A stretch of DNA of 64,000 bases from NCBI RefSeq assembly GCF_030440555.1, contig NZ_CP047118.1, forward strand, positions 1,674,001 to 1,738,000, given 5' to 3'. The stretch is from Corynebacterium caspium DSM 44850. Lineage in GTDB: Bacteria > Actinomycetota > Actinomycetes > Mycobacteriales > Mycobacteriaceae. Below, one piece after another: positions 8,384-19,102 of the stretch (position 1 is the first letter of the stretch; each line of letters begins with the position of its first letter). Position numbers and translations under genes: made by a program. A model generated the notes under the pieces. The model was given only the letters and a program-made list of their open reading frames with translations, was not told the DNA's origin and searched no databases.

Positions 8384-9556
8384 ATGAAGATTTCCCATCG
8401 TTTAGCCGCAAGTATTGCGGCATTGGGGCTTATGACAGGTGCTCTAGGCGCCCCCGCCTTAGCTAATGCAGCAACACTTTCAACTGCTGATGTAGCCAAA
8501 GACACTAAATCGGCCATCATCAAAGATGTTTACCCAAAGTACAAAGAAAATGACCCGATGTGGCGAGCAATGCTACAACGGAGTGCTACTGAAGGTGCTC
8601 GTGGCTATGCGGATAAACCCCTGATTAAGGAAATCACGGTTCATTCTCCAGCAATGGATCGCGATATCCCGGTGGTCATCAAGAAGTCAAAAACTGAAAA
8701 CGCCCCTACTTATTACTTGCTAAATGGGGCCGGTGGCGGCGAACAAACCGCAACTGACTGGATTTCTCAGACCAATGTCTTGGATTATTTCTATGACAAA
8801 GACGTAAACCTGGTAATTCCGATGGCCGGAAAATTTTCCTACTATATTGACTGGGCTAATCAAGAGCCGATTCCAGGCCTTGGCGGCGCAGGCGATACCG
8901 CCGGCAAGAAGCAATTATGGGAAACCTTCCTCACCAAGGAACTCCCTGGCCCCCTAGAGACCATGCTTAAAGCCAATGGTAAGCGCGCTATTTCCGGGAT
9001 GTCTATGTCGGCTACCTCTTCCCTGCTACTAGCTCAGCACAACCAAGGTTTTTATGATGCTGTCGGCTCATTTTCTGGCTGTGCCTCTACTTCGAAGCCT
9101 TTGCCTTATCAATTTGCCAAGCTCACCATGAATAATGGTTCCGGTGCTAAAGCTACGGTACAAGATGTATTCGGCCCCCAGGGCAGCACCCATAATGTGT
9201 ATAACGATGCCCTCATCAATGCAGAGAAACTGCGCGATGCTCGCCTATATATCTCAAATGGTTCTGGTTTAGCTCGGGAAACTGATACTGCAGGTTATCG
9301 TCGGGCCCATGGTGCTCCAGATATGATTGCTACTGCAGGTTCGGCAGAAACCGTAGTTGTAGGTGGCGTTATTGAAGCTGCCACTAATGCTTGCACCCAT
9401 GATCTCAAAGCCAAGCTTGATGCCTCTGGTATTCCAGCTGACTATATGTTCCATAATGCGGGCACACACTCTTGGCCTTCTTGGGCAGAAGACGTAACCA
9501 TTTCTTGGGAGCGCACCATCGGGCCAGCTTTGGGAGTAGAAAAACCACAACAGTAA
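8384..9556 (+). CDS. Secreted mycolyltransferase (antigen 85/Cmt family), second copy
   Basis: Same family and reaction as the preceding gene. The ATG at 8384 has AAAGGA 11 nt upstream and gives 390 residues with a clean signal peptide (MKISHRLAASIAALGLMTGA, cleavage likely after ALANA); a TTG start at 8360 is less likely. The expected nucleophile is S207 in GMSMSATSS, and GTHSWPSW holds the triad histidine. It aligns along its length with the upstream copy (shared LNGA-GG, DWISQTNVLDYF-like and GSGLA motifs) but lacks the Ala/His/Pro-rich linker. Tandem mycolyltransferases of this kind are usual in corynebacteria. Whether one is specialised for proteins cannot be told from the sequence. Confidence 0.9.
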   Translation: MKISHRLAASIAALGLMTGALGAPALANAATLSTADVAKDTKSAIIKDVYPKYKENDPMWRAMLQRSATEGARGYADKPLIKEITVHSPAMDRDIPVVIKKSKTENAPTYYLLNGAGGGEQTATDWISQTNVLDYFYDKDVNLVIPMAGKFSYYIDWANQEPIPGLGGAGDTAGKKQLWETFLTKELPGPLETMLKANGKRAISGMSMSATSSLLLAQHNQGFYDAVGSFSGCASTSKPLPYQFAKLTMNNGSGAKATVQDVFGPQGSTHNVYNDALINAEKLRDARLYISNGSGLARETDTAGYRRAHGAPDMIATAGSAETVVVGGVIEAATNACTHDLKAKLDASGIPADYMFHNAGTHSWPSWAEDVTISWERTIGPALGVEKPQQ

Positions 9557-9583
9557 CTAACTATCTGGCATAGACTAGCCGGC

Positions 9584-11662
9584 ATGAGCAATAGCCCGCG
9601 CCCGCAGATCACAGCCAGTGAATTAGAAGAAATTGATAACCCCGCAGCGCTTGCTTGGGCTGCGCAATGGTCGCAAGCAACTGAAGAGTTGCTAGAGACC
9701 TCAGAGTATGGAACTTATCGCCGGGACCTGCGCGAAAAGCTAAATCGCATCCTTGATGCTGATGATCGCCTCGCGTTTGTGTCCCGGCGTGGTGCTTGGT
9801 TATACAATTTTTGGCGCGATGCGACGCATCCTCGCGGACTCTGGCGGCGCACAGATCCCACCAGTTATCTCAGTGGCAACCCGGCTTGGGAAATATTGCT
9901 AGATATTGATGAACTTGCCGCTACTGAGGATGAAAACTGGGTTTGGAAAGGTGCCACCGTTTTAAGTGGGGGAAATGATGCCACCAAGGAAGAACGCCAC
10001 GCCCTAATCAAGCTTTCGCGCGGGGGTGCTGATGCCGTAGTGGTGCGCGAATTTGATCTAAAAACCCGGAGTTTTCAACCCGCCGGTTTCCATATTCCTG
10101 CCGCTAAAACCCAGGTCAGCTGGCTAAATGAAGATTTAGTGATTATTGGTACTGATACCGGCCCTGAATCTCTTACTAGCTCTGGTTATCCGCGGGAGGC
10201 GCGCTTATGGCGGCGGGGAACTCCGCTGGCTATGGCTCCGGTAATTTTAACGGGGGAAATCTCTGATGTGGCTGCCAGTGTGCACGTCGATGACCACTTA
10301 GTTCCGCCGCGCTTAATAGCCACCCGAGCTTTAGATTTTTATAACCGCAAAACTTGGGTAGCCACTTTTTCTGAGGATGAAAATATTGCTTGGCAACTAC
10401 TAGATATACCTACAGATTGCCAAAGCTTATTAGCTGGTAGATGGCTATTTTTATGCCCACGTACCCCATATTTGGATATTCCGGCAGGAGCTTTAGCAGC
10501 TATTGCCTTAGATGATTTCTTAAAGGGCGAGCGCGAAACCCGTCGTATCTATACCCCTGAGCCCCAAGCTTCTTTGCAAAATATTAGTTTTACCCAAAAT
10601 GCGCTGGTGCTTAGTGAATTACATAATGTGGCAACCAGGCTGTGGGTAGCGCCTCTGAATTTGCCGTGGGAGCTGCGTGAACTTCCCATCCCGGCTTTTA
10701 TTACGGCCACGGTAATTAGCACTTCCCCGCGCGATAATGATGAGCTGTGGTTGCACACTTCCTCATTTATTGAACCGGCTTCGCTCTATCGTTTTGCCGA
10801 TGTTTTAGCAGAAACACAGACTCCGCAGCTGGTAGGCCAAGCGCCCCATAATTTTGATGCCACTGGTTTAGAAACTCGGCAACATTGGGCGATTTCTGCC
10901 GATGGCACCAAAATTCCGTATTTCATTACGGGAAAAAACCTGGACTCCCCTACCCCTACATTGGTGGGCGGTTATGGCGGTTTTGAGGTCTCATTGCTGC
11001 CTGGGTATTCCGGGGTGCGCGGGGTGGCTTGGTTGGAGCAGGGCTATAATTTTGTGCAGCCCGCTTTACGGGGCGGGGGCGAGTTTGGGCCGCAGTGGCA
11101 CTCCCAGGCGGTAAAGGAGAATCGGGAAAAGGTTTTTGCTGACCACCAAGCGGTGTTGGAGGATTTGGTGCAGCGTGGTTATGCCCGGCCAGCACAGCTT
11201 GCCATCCGGGGCGGTTCTAATGGTGGGTTGCTTACAGCTACAGCTTTGACCCGGTATCCAGAAGCTTTTGGGGCGGCGGTGATTCAGGTGCCCTTAACCG
11301 ATATGTTGCGCTATAACCAATGGTCAGCGGGGGCTTCTTGGATGGCTGAATATGGGGATCCAGCTGATCCCGTACAGCTTAAAGTGTTGAAACGTTATTC
11401 GCCTTTGCATAATGTGGCGCAGGTAGTGGCGCGAAAATATCCTCCGGCTTTGGTTACTACTTCTACTCGCGATGATCGGGTGCATCCAGCACATGCGCGG
11501 CTATTTGCCCAAGCTTTGGCAAGTGCTGGGCAGCAGGTGGATTATTTTGAAAATATTGAAGGTGGGCATGCTGGGGCCGCCGATAATGCCCAGGTGGCGC
11601 AGGTGGAATCTTTGGTATTTAGCTGGCTGGCGCGGGCTTTGCAGTTAGAGTCTGCCCGCTGA
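9584..11662 (+). CDS. Prolyl oligopeptidase family (S9A) serine peptidase
   Basis: 692 residues with no signal peptide. The N-terminal two thirds should form the beta-propeller that filters small peptides, and the C-terminal alpha/beta-hydrolase domain holds S545 (GGSNGGLL), D630/D631 (DDRVHP) and H662 (GGHAGA). The family cuts short peptides in the cytoplasm, often after proline or basic residues; the specificity here is unknown. The ATG at 9584 has no Shine-Dalgarno, but TAGACT lies 7 nt before it, fitting a leaderless -10. The stop overlaps the next start (TGATG), so the flippase gene is probably co-translated. Confidence 0.9.
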   Translation: MSNSPRPQITASELEEIDNPAALAWAAQWSQATEELLETSEYGTYRRDLREKLNRILDADDRLAFVSRRGAWLYNFWRDATHPRGLWRRTDPTSYLSGNPAWEILLDIDELAATEDENWVWKGATVLSGGNDATKEERHALIKLSRGGADAVVVREFDLKTRSFQPAGFHIPAAKTQVSWLNEDLVIIGTDTGPESLTSSGYPREARLWRRGTPLAMAPVILTGEISDVAASVHVDDHLVPPRLIATRALDFYNRKTWVATFSEDENIAWQLLDIPTDCQSLLAGRWLFLCPRTPYLDIPAGALAAIALDDFLKGERETRRIYTPEPQASLQNISFTQNALVLSELHNVATRLWVAPLNLPWELRELPIPAFITATVISTSPRDNDELWLHTSSFIEPASLYRFADVLAETQTPQLVGQAPHNFDATGLETRQHWAISADGTKIPYFITGKNLDSPTPTLVGGYGGFEVSLLPGYSGVRGVAWLEQGYNFVQPALRGGGEFGPQWHSQAVKENREKVFADHQAVLEDLVQRGYARPAQLAIRGGSNGGLLTATALTRYPEAFGAAVIQVPLTDMLRYNQWSAGASWMAEYGDPADPVQLKVLKRYSPLHNVAQVVARKYPPALVTTSTRDDRVHPAHARLFAQALASAGQQVDYFENIEGGHAGAADNAQVAQVESLVFSWLARALQLESAR

Positions 11663-12897
11663 TGCGATCCTTATCTTTTGCCACTATTTTTGCTGCTGCC
11701 AGTGGTTTTATGGTGCTGTGGGCAGCTGGACGCGCTTTGAGTGTGGCCGATTTTGCTGATTTTCAAGCCTATTGGGGTTTATTTTTTGCCGCCACCGGCT
11801 TTATCGATGGCCTCATGTTAGAAACTACGCGCGGCGTAGCCGGGGCGCGCGAAAGTAACCAACGAGGTACGGCTCGTCCGTGGCGGGTAGCTGCAGTTTT
11901 CGGGCTATTAATGACGGTATTAGTAGCGGCTAGCTTCTTTTTATGGATGCCACTACTAGTACCGGCACATAGTAGCTATTTAGCAACAGTGTTGCTGGTA
12001 GGAGGGCTATTTTCCTATATTTTTCAAGCGGTACTTTCAGGTATTTTATCCGGTACTACAGCTTGGTCGCGCTATGCGGCATTGGTTGCCCTAGATTCTG
12101 GTTTACGCCTGGTGGCCGCATTTTTAGCGTGGTTTTGCGGCTGGGGGCTGGAAGTATTTTTGGTTATTACGGTAATTGGCACCATCAGTTGGCTGGTGGT
12201 GGCGGTGCTCGATCCGCAGGCACGTACTCGGCTTCGTACTCCCGTAGATACCAGTGCGAGGATGTTTTATCGCAAAGCTCTTTCCGCCATGGTCGCCACT
12301 GGAGCTTCGGCGGTACTCATCACGGGTTTTCCAGTATTAGTTAAAGCTTCTAATCCAATATTGCCAGATGCTTCTATGACTGTGGCGGGGCTAATTTTGG
12401 CGGTTACCCTTACTAGGGCCCCCATCTTGGTTCCGCTGCAGCGTTTCCAATCAGCGCTGGTAGTGCGCTGTATAGCCGCACTTAACCAGGGGCTGCATCC
12501 GGTGCGGGCCTTAGTTTTTCCAGCGGCTTTAACTTTGGCAGCTGGTTTGTTGGGTGGTGTAGCGGCAGCAATTTTAGGGCCGTGGATTATTGCTACTTTT
12601 TTTGGGCCAGAATTAGTGGTTCCGGGGATGATTTTGGGAGTTTTAACTTTGGCTTCAGCAGCTACTGGCGGGCTGATTATGACTGGTGCCGCCGCCTTAG
12701 CTGCTGATAAGCACGGGCGTTATATTGCTGGTTGGGTGATTTCTACTGCGGTAGCTTTTGCGGTGTTATTGCTACCACTTAGTTTGGATCGCGCAGTATG
12801 TTTGGCTTTAATTATGGGGCCGGTGGCGGGAGCACTTATACATTTAGTGGGATTGCGGCGCCCGCCGGCTAATAGCAAGGTTGCGGCCAGCACGTAA
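11662..12897 (+). CDS. Multi-pass membrane protein, polysaccharide flippase-like
   Basis: 411 residues with about 12 hydrophobic segments and few long loops, of the Wzx/MurJ/MATE-like fold type. An N-terminal ADFADFQAYWGL stretch is typical of oligosaccharide flippases. It begins on the stop codon of the peptidase gene and precedes two GT2 enzymes. In M. tuberculosis a membrane protein (Rv3630) sits before the polyprenyl-phosphate GalNAc synthase Rv3631, which fits this context. It likely flips a lipid-linked sugar across the membrane; the substrate is inferred from neighbours only. Confidence 0.65.
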   Translation: MRSLSFATIFAAASGFMVLWAAGRALSVADFADFQAYWGLFFAATGFIDGLMLETTRGVAGARESNQRGTARPWRVAAVFGLLMTVLVAASFFLWMPLLVPAHSSYLATVLLVGGLFSYIFQAVLSGILSGTTAWSRYAALVALDSGLRLVAAFLAWFCGWGLEVFLVITVIGTISWLVVAVLDPQARTRLRTPVDTSARMFYRKALSAMVATGASAVLITGFPVLVKASNPILPDASMTVAGLILAVTLTRAPILVPLQRFQSALVVRCIAALNQGLHPVRALVFPAALTLAAGLLGGVAAAILGPWIIATFFGPELVVPGMILGVLTLASAATGGLIMTGAAALAADKHGRYIAGWVISTAVAFAVLLLPLSLDRAVCLALIMGPVAGALIHLVGLRRPPANSKVAAST

Positions 12898-12907
12898 GAT
12901 CATCTTT

Positions 12908-13753
12908 ATGAGCGGCACCGATACTAATCCCACTTTAAGCGTTTTGCTTAGCTATTATCACGGCACCCGGGCGGCAGATCTGCAGGCAGCTTTGGAATCT
13001 TTGGCGCAGCAGACTCGCCCGGCTGATCAAATTGTGATTGTAGAAGATGGGCCCAGTCCGGCAGAGTTGCGCAAAATTGCCGCATCTTATGCCGATGAGC
13101 TGGTTATTCTGCCTGAAAATCAGGGATTAGGTGCCGCCCTGGCAAAGGGGGCTGATGCAGTTACTAGTACTTGGTTGGCGCGCTTGGATTCAGATGATTT
13201 AGCCAGCCCGGAGCGTTTTGCCACCCAGCTGGAATTCTTGGCCACGCACCCAGAAGTAGATGTTTTAGGTACTGCTGTTGGCGAATTTGACGATGCCACC
13301 TACTTAACTACTGGTTCTTTGGAAAAAGCCGCTGGCAAAATTCGGCGCCTACCCACCACGCACCCAGAAATTGGGCAATATTTGAAGATTAATTCCCCAG
13401 TTAATCACCCTTCGGTAATGCTGCGCTTAAGTGAATTAGAGCGCGTCGGGGGCTATCAGCCACTCCACCATATGGAGGATTATTATCTGTGGGCGCGCCT
13501 ATATGCGGCCGGGGCAAAATTTTATAATCTGCCACAAGCTTTGACTTGGTTCCGGACATCGCAAGCCCAGGTGGCGCGCAGGCAGCGTGGAATGTTCCAG
13601 GCGGAACGGCAAATGCAACGCAAACTGGTGGGTTTGGGGATAGTGAGCCGGCCGCGAGCAATTGGTAATTTATTGCTACGCAGCATTTATAGGATGTTGC
13701 CAGAAAAATTATTGCAGCGTGTTTACACTCTTTTATTCCATCGGACCCGCTAG
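12908..13753 (+). CDS. Glycosyltransferase family 2
   Basis: The GT-A fold is seen from the start: a LSVLLSYYHGT strand, VEDGPSP, and the nucleotide/metal site LDSDD near residue 93. A GG(Y)QPLHHMEDYYLWARL block matches the acceptor-side motif of bacterial GT2 enzymes (ED-x-xLW). 281 residues from the ATG at 12908; a TTG at 12881 would overlap the flippase and is less likely. It is soluble or peripheral. It probably adds a sugar to an envelope glycan, with the acceptor unknown. Confidence 0.85.
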   Translation: MSGTDTNPTLSVLLSYYHGTRAADLQAALESLAQQTRPADQIVIVEDGPSPAELRKIAASYADELVILPENQGLGAALAKGADAVTSTWLARLDSDDLASPERFATQLEFLATHPEVDVLGTAVGEFDDATYLTTGSLEKAAGKIRRLPTTHPEIGQYLKINSPVNHPSVMLRLSELERVGGYQPLHHMEDYYLWARLYAAGAKFYNLPQALTWFRTSQAQVARRQRGMFQAERQMQRKLVGLGIVSRPRAIGNLLLRSIYRMLPEKLLQRVYTLLFHRTR

Positions 13754-13765
13754 CATGAGGACACC

Positions 13766-14458
13766 ATGACTTATGCAGACACTTGGCTAATTGTGCCGTG
13801 CTATAACGAGGCCACGGTGATTGGCGATGTGCTCACCCAGGCGCTAGAAACTTTCCCCAATATCGTAGCGGTGAACGACGGTTCCGCTGATGATTCTGAC
13901 CTCGCTATCCACCGTGCCGGCGCGCATCTGGTAAACCACCCAGTAAATCTGGGTCAGGGGGCGGCCTTACAAACCGGGGTGGAATATGCTCGCGCCCAAC
14001 CAGGGGCTAAATATTTTGTGACTTTTGATGCAGATGGCCAACACCAGGTTAAAGATGTCATCGCCATGCTGGAGCGGTTGCGCACTGAACCCATAGATAT
14101 TGTGGTGGGTACTCGTTTTGGGCGACCGCGCGCCGCAGAAGATCAAGTGCCCCTAATTAAACGCCTGGTTTTACGCACAGTGGTGGCGTTGTCCCCGCGC
14201 ACGCGACGCTTAGGTTTAACTGATGCGCATAATGGATTACGTGCTTTTAATAAAGTGGTAGCTGATGGCCTAAATTTGCGCATGAACGGGATGTCTCATG
14301 CCAGCGAATTTATAACCCTAATGGACCAAGAGGGTTGGCGCGTAGCCGAACAACCAGTAGATATTTTGTATACCGAATACTCCATGTCTAAGGGGCAATC
14401 TCTAATTAATGGGGTAAATATTCTAGCCGATGGCCTACTGGCGCGGAGGATCTCATGA
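13766..14458 (+). CDS. Polyprenyl-phosphate glycosyltransferase (GT2, DPM1-like)
   Basis: 230 residues closely patterned on dolichol-phosphate-mannose synthases: IVPCYNEA, VNDGSADDS, NLGQGAALQTG and FDADGQHQ in order. No C-terminal membrane domain is present; the DUF2304 protein that overlaps it by 4 bp (ATGA) probably supplies it. GAGGA precedes the ATG. In mycobacteria the corresponding pair Rv3631 (PpgS) and Rv3632 makes polyprenyl-phosphate N-acetylgalactosamine for arabinogalactan decoration. The assignment to that role is inference from gene order; a mannose- or glucose-phospholipid product is equally allowed by the sequence. Confidence 0.85.
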   Translation: MTYADTWLIVPCYNEATVIGDVLTQALETFPNIVAVNDGSADDSDLAIHRAGAHLVNHPVNLGQGAALQTGVEYARAQPGAKYFVTFDADGQHQVKDVIAMLERLRTEPIDIVVGTRFGRPRAAEDQVPLIKRLVLRTVVALSPRTRRLGLTDAHNGLRAFNKVVADGLNLRMNGMSHASEFITLMDQEGWRVAEQPVDILYTEYSMSKGQSLINGVNILADGLLARRIS

Positions 14459-14808
14459 ACACCCTAATTCAGGCCTTTTTATTATTAGCGGTGCTGGCCT
14501 TGGCCTGGTATTTTTTTGCACATCGCAAAGCTGCGCGCACTAAAGCCAGTGTAAAAATGCTCTTTGTAGTTTTCATTATTGGTTTTATTTGGGCAGTTTT
14601 AAGACCAGATGATCTCACCATTCTTGCCAATTGGCTAGGGGTGGATCGCGGCACTGACCTGCTACTTTATGGGCTAGTTGTGGCTTTTTTGATGGCTACT
14701 TTAAGTACCTGGGTGCGTTTTCGCGAACAAGAAGTTCGTTATGCCCAACTAGCACGGGCCATAGCTATTTCTAATGCGGTTAAACCAGAGGATAATTACT
14801 CGCGCTAA
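14455..14808 (+). CDS. DUF2304 small membrane protein
   Basis: 117 residues: three hydrophobic segments (about 3-20, 34-50 and 68-86) followed by an amphipathic REQEVRYAQLARAIAI helix. This is the DUF2304 pattern, found almost always beside DPM1-like GT2 enzymes, where it is thought to anchor and activate the enzyme. Its start lies within the stop of the GT2 gene (ATGA, 4 bp), showing tight coupling. A terminator follows directly. Confidence 0.85.
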   Translation: MNTLIQAFLLLAVLALAWYFFAHRKAARTKASVKMLFVVFIIGFIWAVLRPDDLTILANWLGVDRGTDLLLYGLVVAFLMATLSTWVRFREQEVRYAQLARAIAISNAVKPEDNYSR

Positions 14809-14835
14809 AAAACTTGCGTTAAAGGCGCAGTTTTT
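14809..14835 (+). terminator. Terminator of the flippase-GT2-DUF2304 operon
   Basis: AAAACTTGCG and CGCAGTTTTT form a stem with one bulged T and a 7-nt loop, ending in a run of five T at 14831-14835. It starts right after the DUF2304 stop codon. Confidence 0.75.
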
Positions 14836-14881
14836 CACGCATTTGCCTTCTGGTTTCTCGCAGACCGTAGAATAGCAAAAT

Positions 14882-15946
14882 ATGACCTCAGGAATACCAA
14901 AAGATAACGCAGATACCGCGGATAACGCAGGAGCCACAAGCGCTGCAGATGCCACGGAGAACGTAGATACTGCGGAGAATACTGCCTCACCGGAAGACCT
15001 CCCCGAAAATAATATTGCCGAAGCGGATGCGGATGCCGAAGCCGCCGACGATGCTGAGCCGGATGCCGAGACTGCCGCAGCCGCGGACGCGGAGGCAGAT
15101 GCCGATGACACAGCGGAAACCACTTCGGCAAAGCCCAGTATGGCCCGCCCGCTTATCGCTGGTATAGCTGCGGTAGCTATTGCTGCTGGTATCGCTGGTT
15201 TTGCCGGATATAATATGGGTGTTTCTAAGGAGCGCGCCGCGGAATCAGCATTTATTGTTGGTCCCGGATCCAGCTTGACTGGCATCAAAGATGTGCATCG
15301 TCGCAAAGAACACGATCCTTTTGCTTTGGGCAAAGTGGATGCCCCGATTGTCATCAGCTATTTTTCGGATTTTGAGTGCCCCTACTGCACTAAATTCCAC
15401 GAAGAAACTGCCCAAAGAATTATTGACGAATACGTCAATGCGGGATTAGTTCGCCTGGAGTGGAACGATTACGCCATCAATAGTGAGAACTCACTTCAAG
15501 CTGCCGAAGCTGGCCGGGCCGCCGCTGCACAGGGGAAATTCTTTGAATTCACCGATGCTGCTTATAAAGAGGCAGATAAACGGGGCCCTGGACATCCCAA
15601 ATTCAATTTGGATGACCTGGTAGCAATCGCTAAAACTGCTGGGGTTTCCGACTTGGAACGCTTCCGTGAAGAAGTAGAATCCGATAAATACGGCGCTGCA
15701 GTAGCCCTGGCCAATAGCTATGCGGCCTCCTTGGGCTTAACTGGCACCCCGATGTTTGTAGTTGGGGAAAGCCCTATATCTGGAGCGCAACCTTTTGGAA
15801 CCTTCAGAAGCGTTATTGAGGCTGAATTAAAGGCTCGGGAAGAAAATACCGTGCCTTTCAGTGAGGCACCGCCGGCAGATAAAGAACAGCCCGCCGGCGC
15901 TGAGCAACCGGCTGAGCAACCCGTGGAGGGTGCTCCCAAGCAGTAG
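14882..15946 (+). CDS. Membrane-tethered DsbA-like thiol oxidoreductase
   Basis: 354 residues in three parts: an acidic Ala/Asp/Glu-rich cytoplasmic N-terminus of about 85 residues, one transmembrane helix (about 92-115), and an exported thioredoxin-fold domain with C166-P-Y-C169 in the motif FECPYC and a cis-proline TGTPMF motif later. The last 35 residues are Glu/Pro/Ala-rich. It should make or shuffle disulfide bonds in exported proteins, as DsbA/MdbA-like enzymes do in actinobacteria. The cysteine pairs of the surface proteins in this window are plausible clients, but that is an inference. It is a single gene between two terminators. Confidence 0.88.
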   Translation: MTSGIPKDNADTADNAGATSAADATENVDTAENTASPEDLPENNIAEADADAEAADDAEPDAETAAAADAEADADDTAETTSAKPSMARPLIAGIAAVAIAAGIAGFAGYNMGVSKERAAESAFIVGPGSSLTGIKDVHRRKEHDPFALGKVDAPIVISYFSDFECPYCTKFHEETAQRIIDEYVNAGLVRLEWNDYAINSENSLQAAEAGRAAAAQGKFFEFTDAAYKEADKRGPGHPKFNLDDLVAIAKTAGVSDLERFREEVESDKYGAAVALANSYAASLGLTGTPMFVVGESPISGAQPFGTFRSVIEAELKAREENTVPFSEAPPADKEQPAGAEQPAEQPVEGAPKQ

Positions 15947-15971
15947 TTTTCGCTAATTTGGCTGCTCTTAG

Positions 15972-16010
15972 CGCCTAGGTGCCAGATAATTTGTGCACCT
16001 AGGCGTTTTT
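15972..16010 (+). terminator. Strong terminator after the DsbA-like gene
   Basis: A perfect 11-bp stem (15972-15982 with 15995-16005), 12-nt loop, followed by five T. It stands between the DsbA-like gene and the convergent epimerase gene. Confidence 0.9.
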
Positions 16011-16023
16011 CTTGTGCCTGGGT

Positions 16024-16986
<963 letters not shown>

Positions 16987-17008
16987 TTATCTGCTGCCAC
17001 GCGGCTGG

Positions 17009-18334
17009 TTATTCATAGCGCAAGGCTTCGATGGGGTTTAATTTGGCGGCTTTATTGGCGGGATAATAGCCGAAGAAAAGCCCAATGCCCAGAGAGAATG
17101 CTAGGGCAATAATTATGGTTCCGATGGGTGGCAAAGTTATTAAGGAATTAAGTACTAATCCACCAATTGCTCCAAGGCCAGCGCCTAAGGTTACTCCGAT
17201 AATTCCACCTATTAAACAAATTATCATGGCTTCAATAACGAATTGGTTTCGGATGGTGCGTCGGGTAGCTCCAAGGGCTTTGCGTACCCCAATTTCGCGG
17301 GTTCTTTCTGTGACAGAAACTAGCATAATATTCATTACCCCGATACCGCCTACTAGAAGCGCGATTCCGGCAATTGCGCTAACTGTGGCGGTGATACCTT
17401 TGAGTACGCCATTTACTTGTTCTAGCTGGGAGCTATAGTCTTCTACTTTTATTCTGGCGTGTTCATTGCCGGCATAAAGACGGTCAAAATAGCGCTGGAA
17501 TTCTTTGGCTGCGTTGGGGAATTCTATTCCTCGGCGCAGAGATATTCCCATGGAATAAAAAACATTTTGGTCACCTATTATCTCATTTGTCACCCCATAG
17601 GGTACATAGATTTCAGCGGTATCGTAAGGATATGAACCCATACTCATTAAAGCGCTTTTGGCTTCGTCTTTGGATTTTTCTACTCCCACTACGGTAAGAG
17701 TTAGCACTTCACTATCGGTGTCATAGTAAATTTCGGACCCAATAGCTTTTTTGGGATCATTTTGGAAGAGCTTTTTCACCACTATTTCATTAATGACGGC
17801 AACTTTACTATTTCCTGCTATATCAGCATCATTTAGCGGGCGCCCATGGGCAATTTTTATATTGCGCACATCTTGGTAGCCGGCATTGATGCCATTGAGA
17901 TTGGCTGGGTATTTAGTTCCGGTTTTAGCATTTTCTGCATTTAAATCGCCAAAATTTATGCCGGTGAGCGAAACTGCGCGCACTTTATCTTTATAGGCGT
18001 TTTCAAAATCTGCAATATCTTGTTCCGTGAGGAGATCTTCCTCCGCGGCGGTTTGTCCGGAAAAATATTGGTCATCAAAGGGGCCTTCGGGACCGCTTTC
18101 AGCAGCATCTAGCTCTAGTGATGGATCTGGTTTTTCTTCCACATAGACGGAAAAATCTTCGATTCCTAAAGCTTCTAGGTCTCTAATTGTTGCCCGTTCT
18201 AGGCTGGCCCCAATACCGCTAATAGCAATCACTGCGGTAATACCAATTATCACACCTAGCAAAGTAAGTGCGGAGCGCATCTTATTTACTCGCAGGCTGA
18301 TAAAAGCCAGCCGGATGCTCTCTTTGGTGCCCAC
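17009..18334 (-). CDS. MacB-type ABC transporter permease
   Basis: 441 residues: an N-terminal transmembrane helix (LTLLGVIIGITAVIAISGIG), a large extracytoplasmic MacB-PCD-type domain of about 250 residues, then three C-terminal helices of the FtsX type, with the usual TERTREIGVRKALGA sequence between them. This architecture belongs to mechanotransmission ABC systems, not classic importers. The start overlaps the ATPase stop by one base. With the ATPase and the adaptor it forms one minus-strand operon. The substrate is unknown: drugs, peptides and lipids are all known for the family. Confidence 0.9.
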   Translation of the reverse strand: MGTKESIRLAFISLRVNKMRSALTLLGVIIGITAVIAISGIGASLERATIRDLEALGIEDFSVYVEEKPDPSLELDAAESGPEGPFDDQYFSGQTAAEEDLLTEQDIADFENAYKDKVRAVSLTGINFGDLNAENAKTGTKYPANLNGINAGYQDVRNIKIAHGRPLNDADIAGNSKVAVINEIVVKKLFQNDPKKAIGSEIYYDTDSEVLTLTVVGVEKSKDEAKSALMSMGSYPYDTAEIYVPYGVTNEIIGDQNVFYSMGISLRRGIEFPNAAKEFQRYFDRLYAGNEHARIKVEDYSSQLEQVNGVLKGITATVSAIAGIALLVGGIGVMNIMLVSVTERTREIGVRKALGATRRTIRNQFVIEAMIICLIGGIIGVTLGAGLGAIGGLVLNSLITLPPIGTIIIALAFSLGIGLFFGYYPANKAAKLNPIEALRYE

Positions 18335-19101
18335 TAGATTTCCATCCTTAATGCTGCAGTTACTGCTTCGCTATTGCTATTAGCTTTGCTGGATTCGGAA
18401 GTGCCAATAATTCGACCATCCACCATGGTTACGGTGCGTTGGCAAGATTTAGCTAATTCTGGGTTGTGGGTAATTACGGCAATTGTGGTGCCTTGTTCCG
18501 CATTTAATTGCTGGAAAAGTTCCATCACCATTTCCCCAGTTTCAGTATCAAGGGCCCCGGTTGGTTCATCAGCTAAAATTATAGCGGGGTCATTAGCTAA
18601 AGCTCGAGCAATAGCTACGCGTTGGCATTGGCCGCCAGAAAGCTCTGAAGGCATATGGCTCATGCGCTCTGACATGCCTACTTGTGCTAAAAGCTCTTCG
18701 GCACGGCGCGCGCGTTCCTTAGCTGGGATGCCGGCATACATCATGGGCATTTCAACATTAGATTTGGCACTAATGCGGCTAATTAGGTTGAAATTTTGGA
18801 ATACAAATCCAATGGTTTTACTGCGCAGCTGCGCAAGCGTATCGTCTTTATACCCCAAAACATCTTCGCCATTTAGTAAATAGGTTCCAGCTGTGGGTTT
18901 ATCAAGCAGCCCGATGATATTCATCATGGTGGATTTACCAGAACCAGAGGCGCCCACCAGGGCTATTAATTCCCCAGCGGCTATCTGAAGATCACATTCT
19001 TTAAGGATGGTTAGTTCATTGGGTTTGCCAATATTAAAAGTCTTAACTATGCCCCGCATATCAATTAGCGGGGTAGTTATTGCAGTCTGTGGCTCCGACA
19101 C
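18334..19101 (-). CDS. ABC transporter ATPase, MacB/LolD type
   Basis: 255 residues. Walker A GASGSGKST, a Q-loop FQNFNLI, the signature LSGGQ and Walker B IILADEPTG are intact, with the switch histidine in ITHNPE. The LolD/MacB subfamily pattern is clear. It sits one base after the adaptor gene and overlaps the permease gene, so it energises that permease. Confidence 0.95.
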   Translation of the reverse strand: MSEPQTAITTPLIDMRGIVKTFNIGKPNELTILKECDLQIAAGELIALVGASGSGKSTMMNIIGLLDKPTAGTYLLNGEDVLGYKDDTLAQLRSKTIGFVFQNFNLISRISAKSNVEMPMMYAGIPAKERARRAEELLAQVGMSERMSHMPSELSGGQCQRVAIARALANDPAIILADEPTGALDTETGEMVMELFQQLNAEQGTTIAVITHNPELAKSCQRTVTMVDGRIIGTSESSKANSNSEAVTAALRMEI

Positions 19102-19102
19102 T

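Noticed and set aside
14749..15354. 201-residue Ala/Ser-rich minus ORF
   Set aside because: It is the complement of the acidic Ala/Asp/Glu repeats of the DsbA-like gene.
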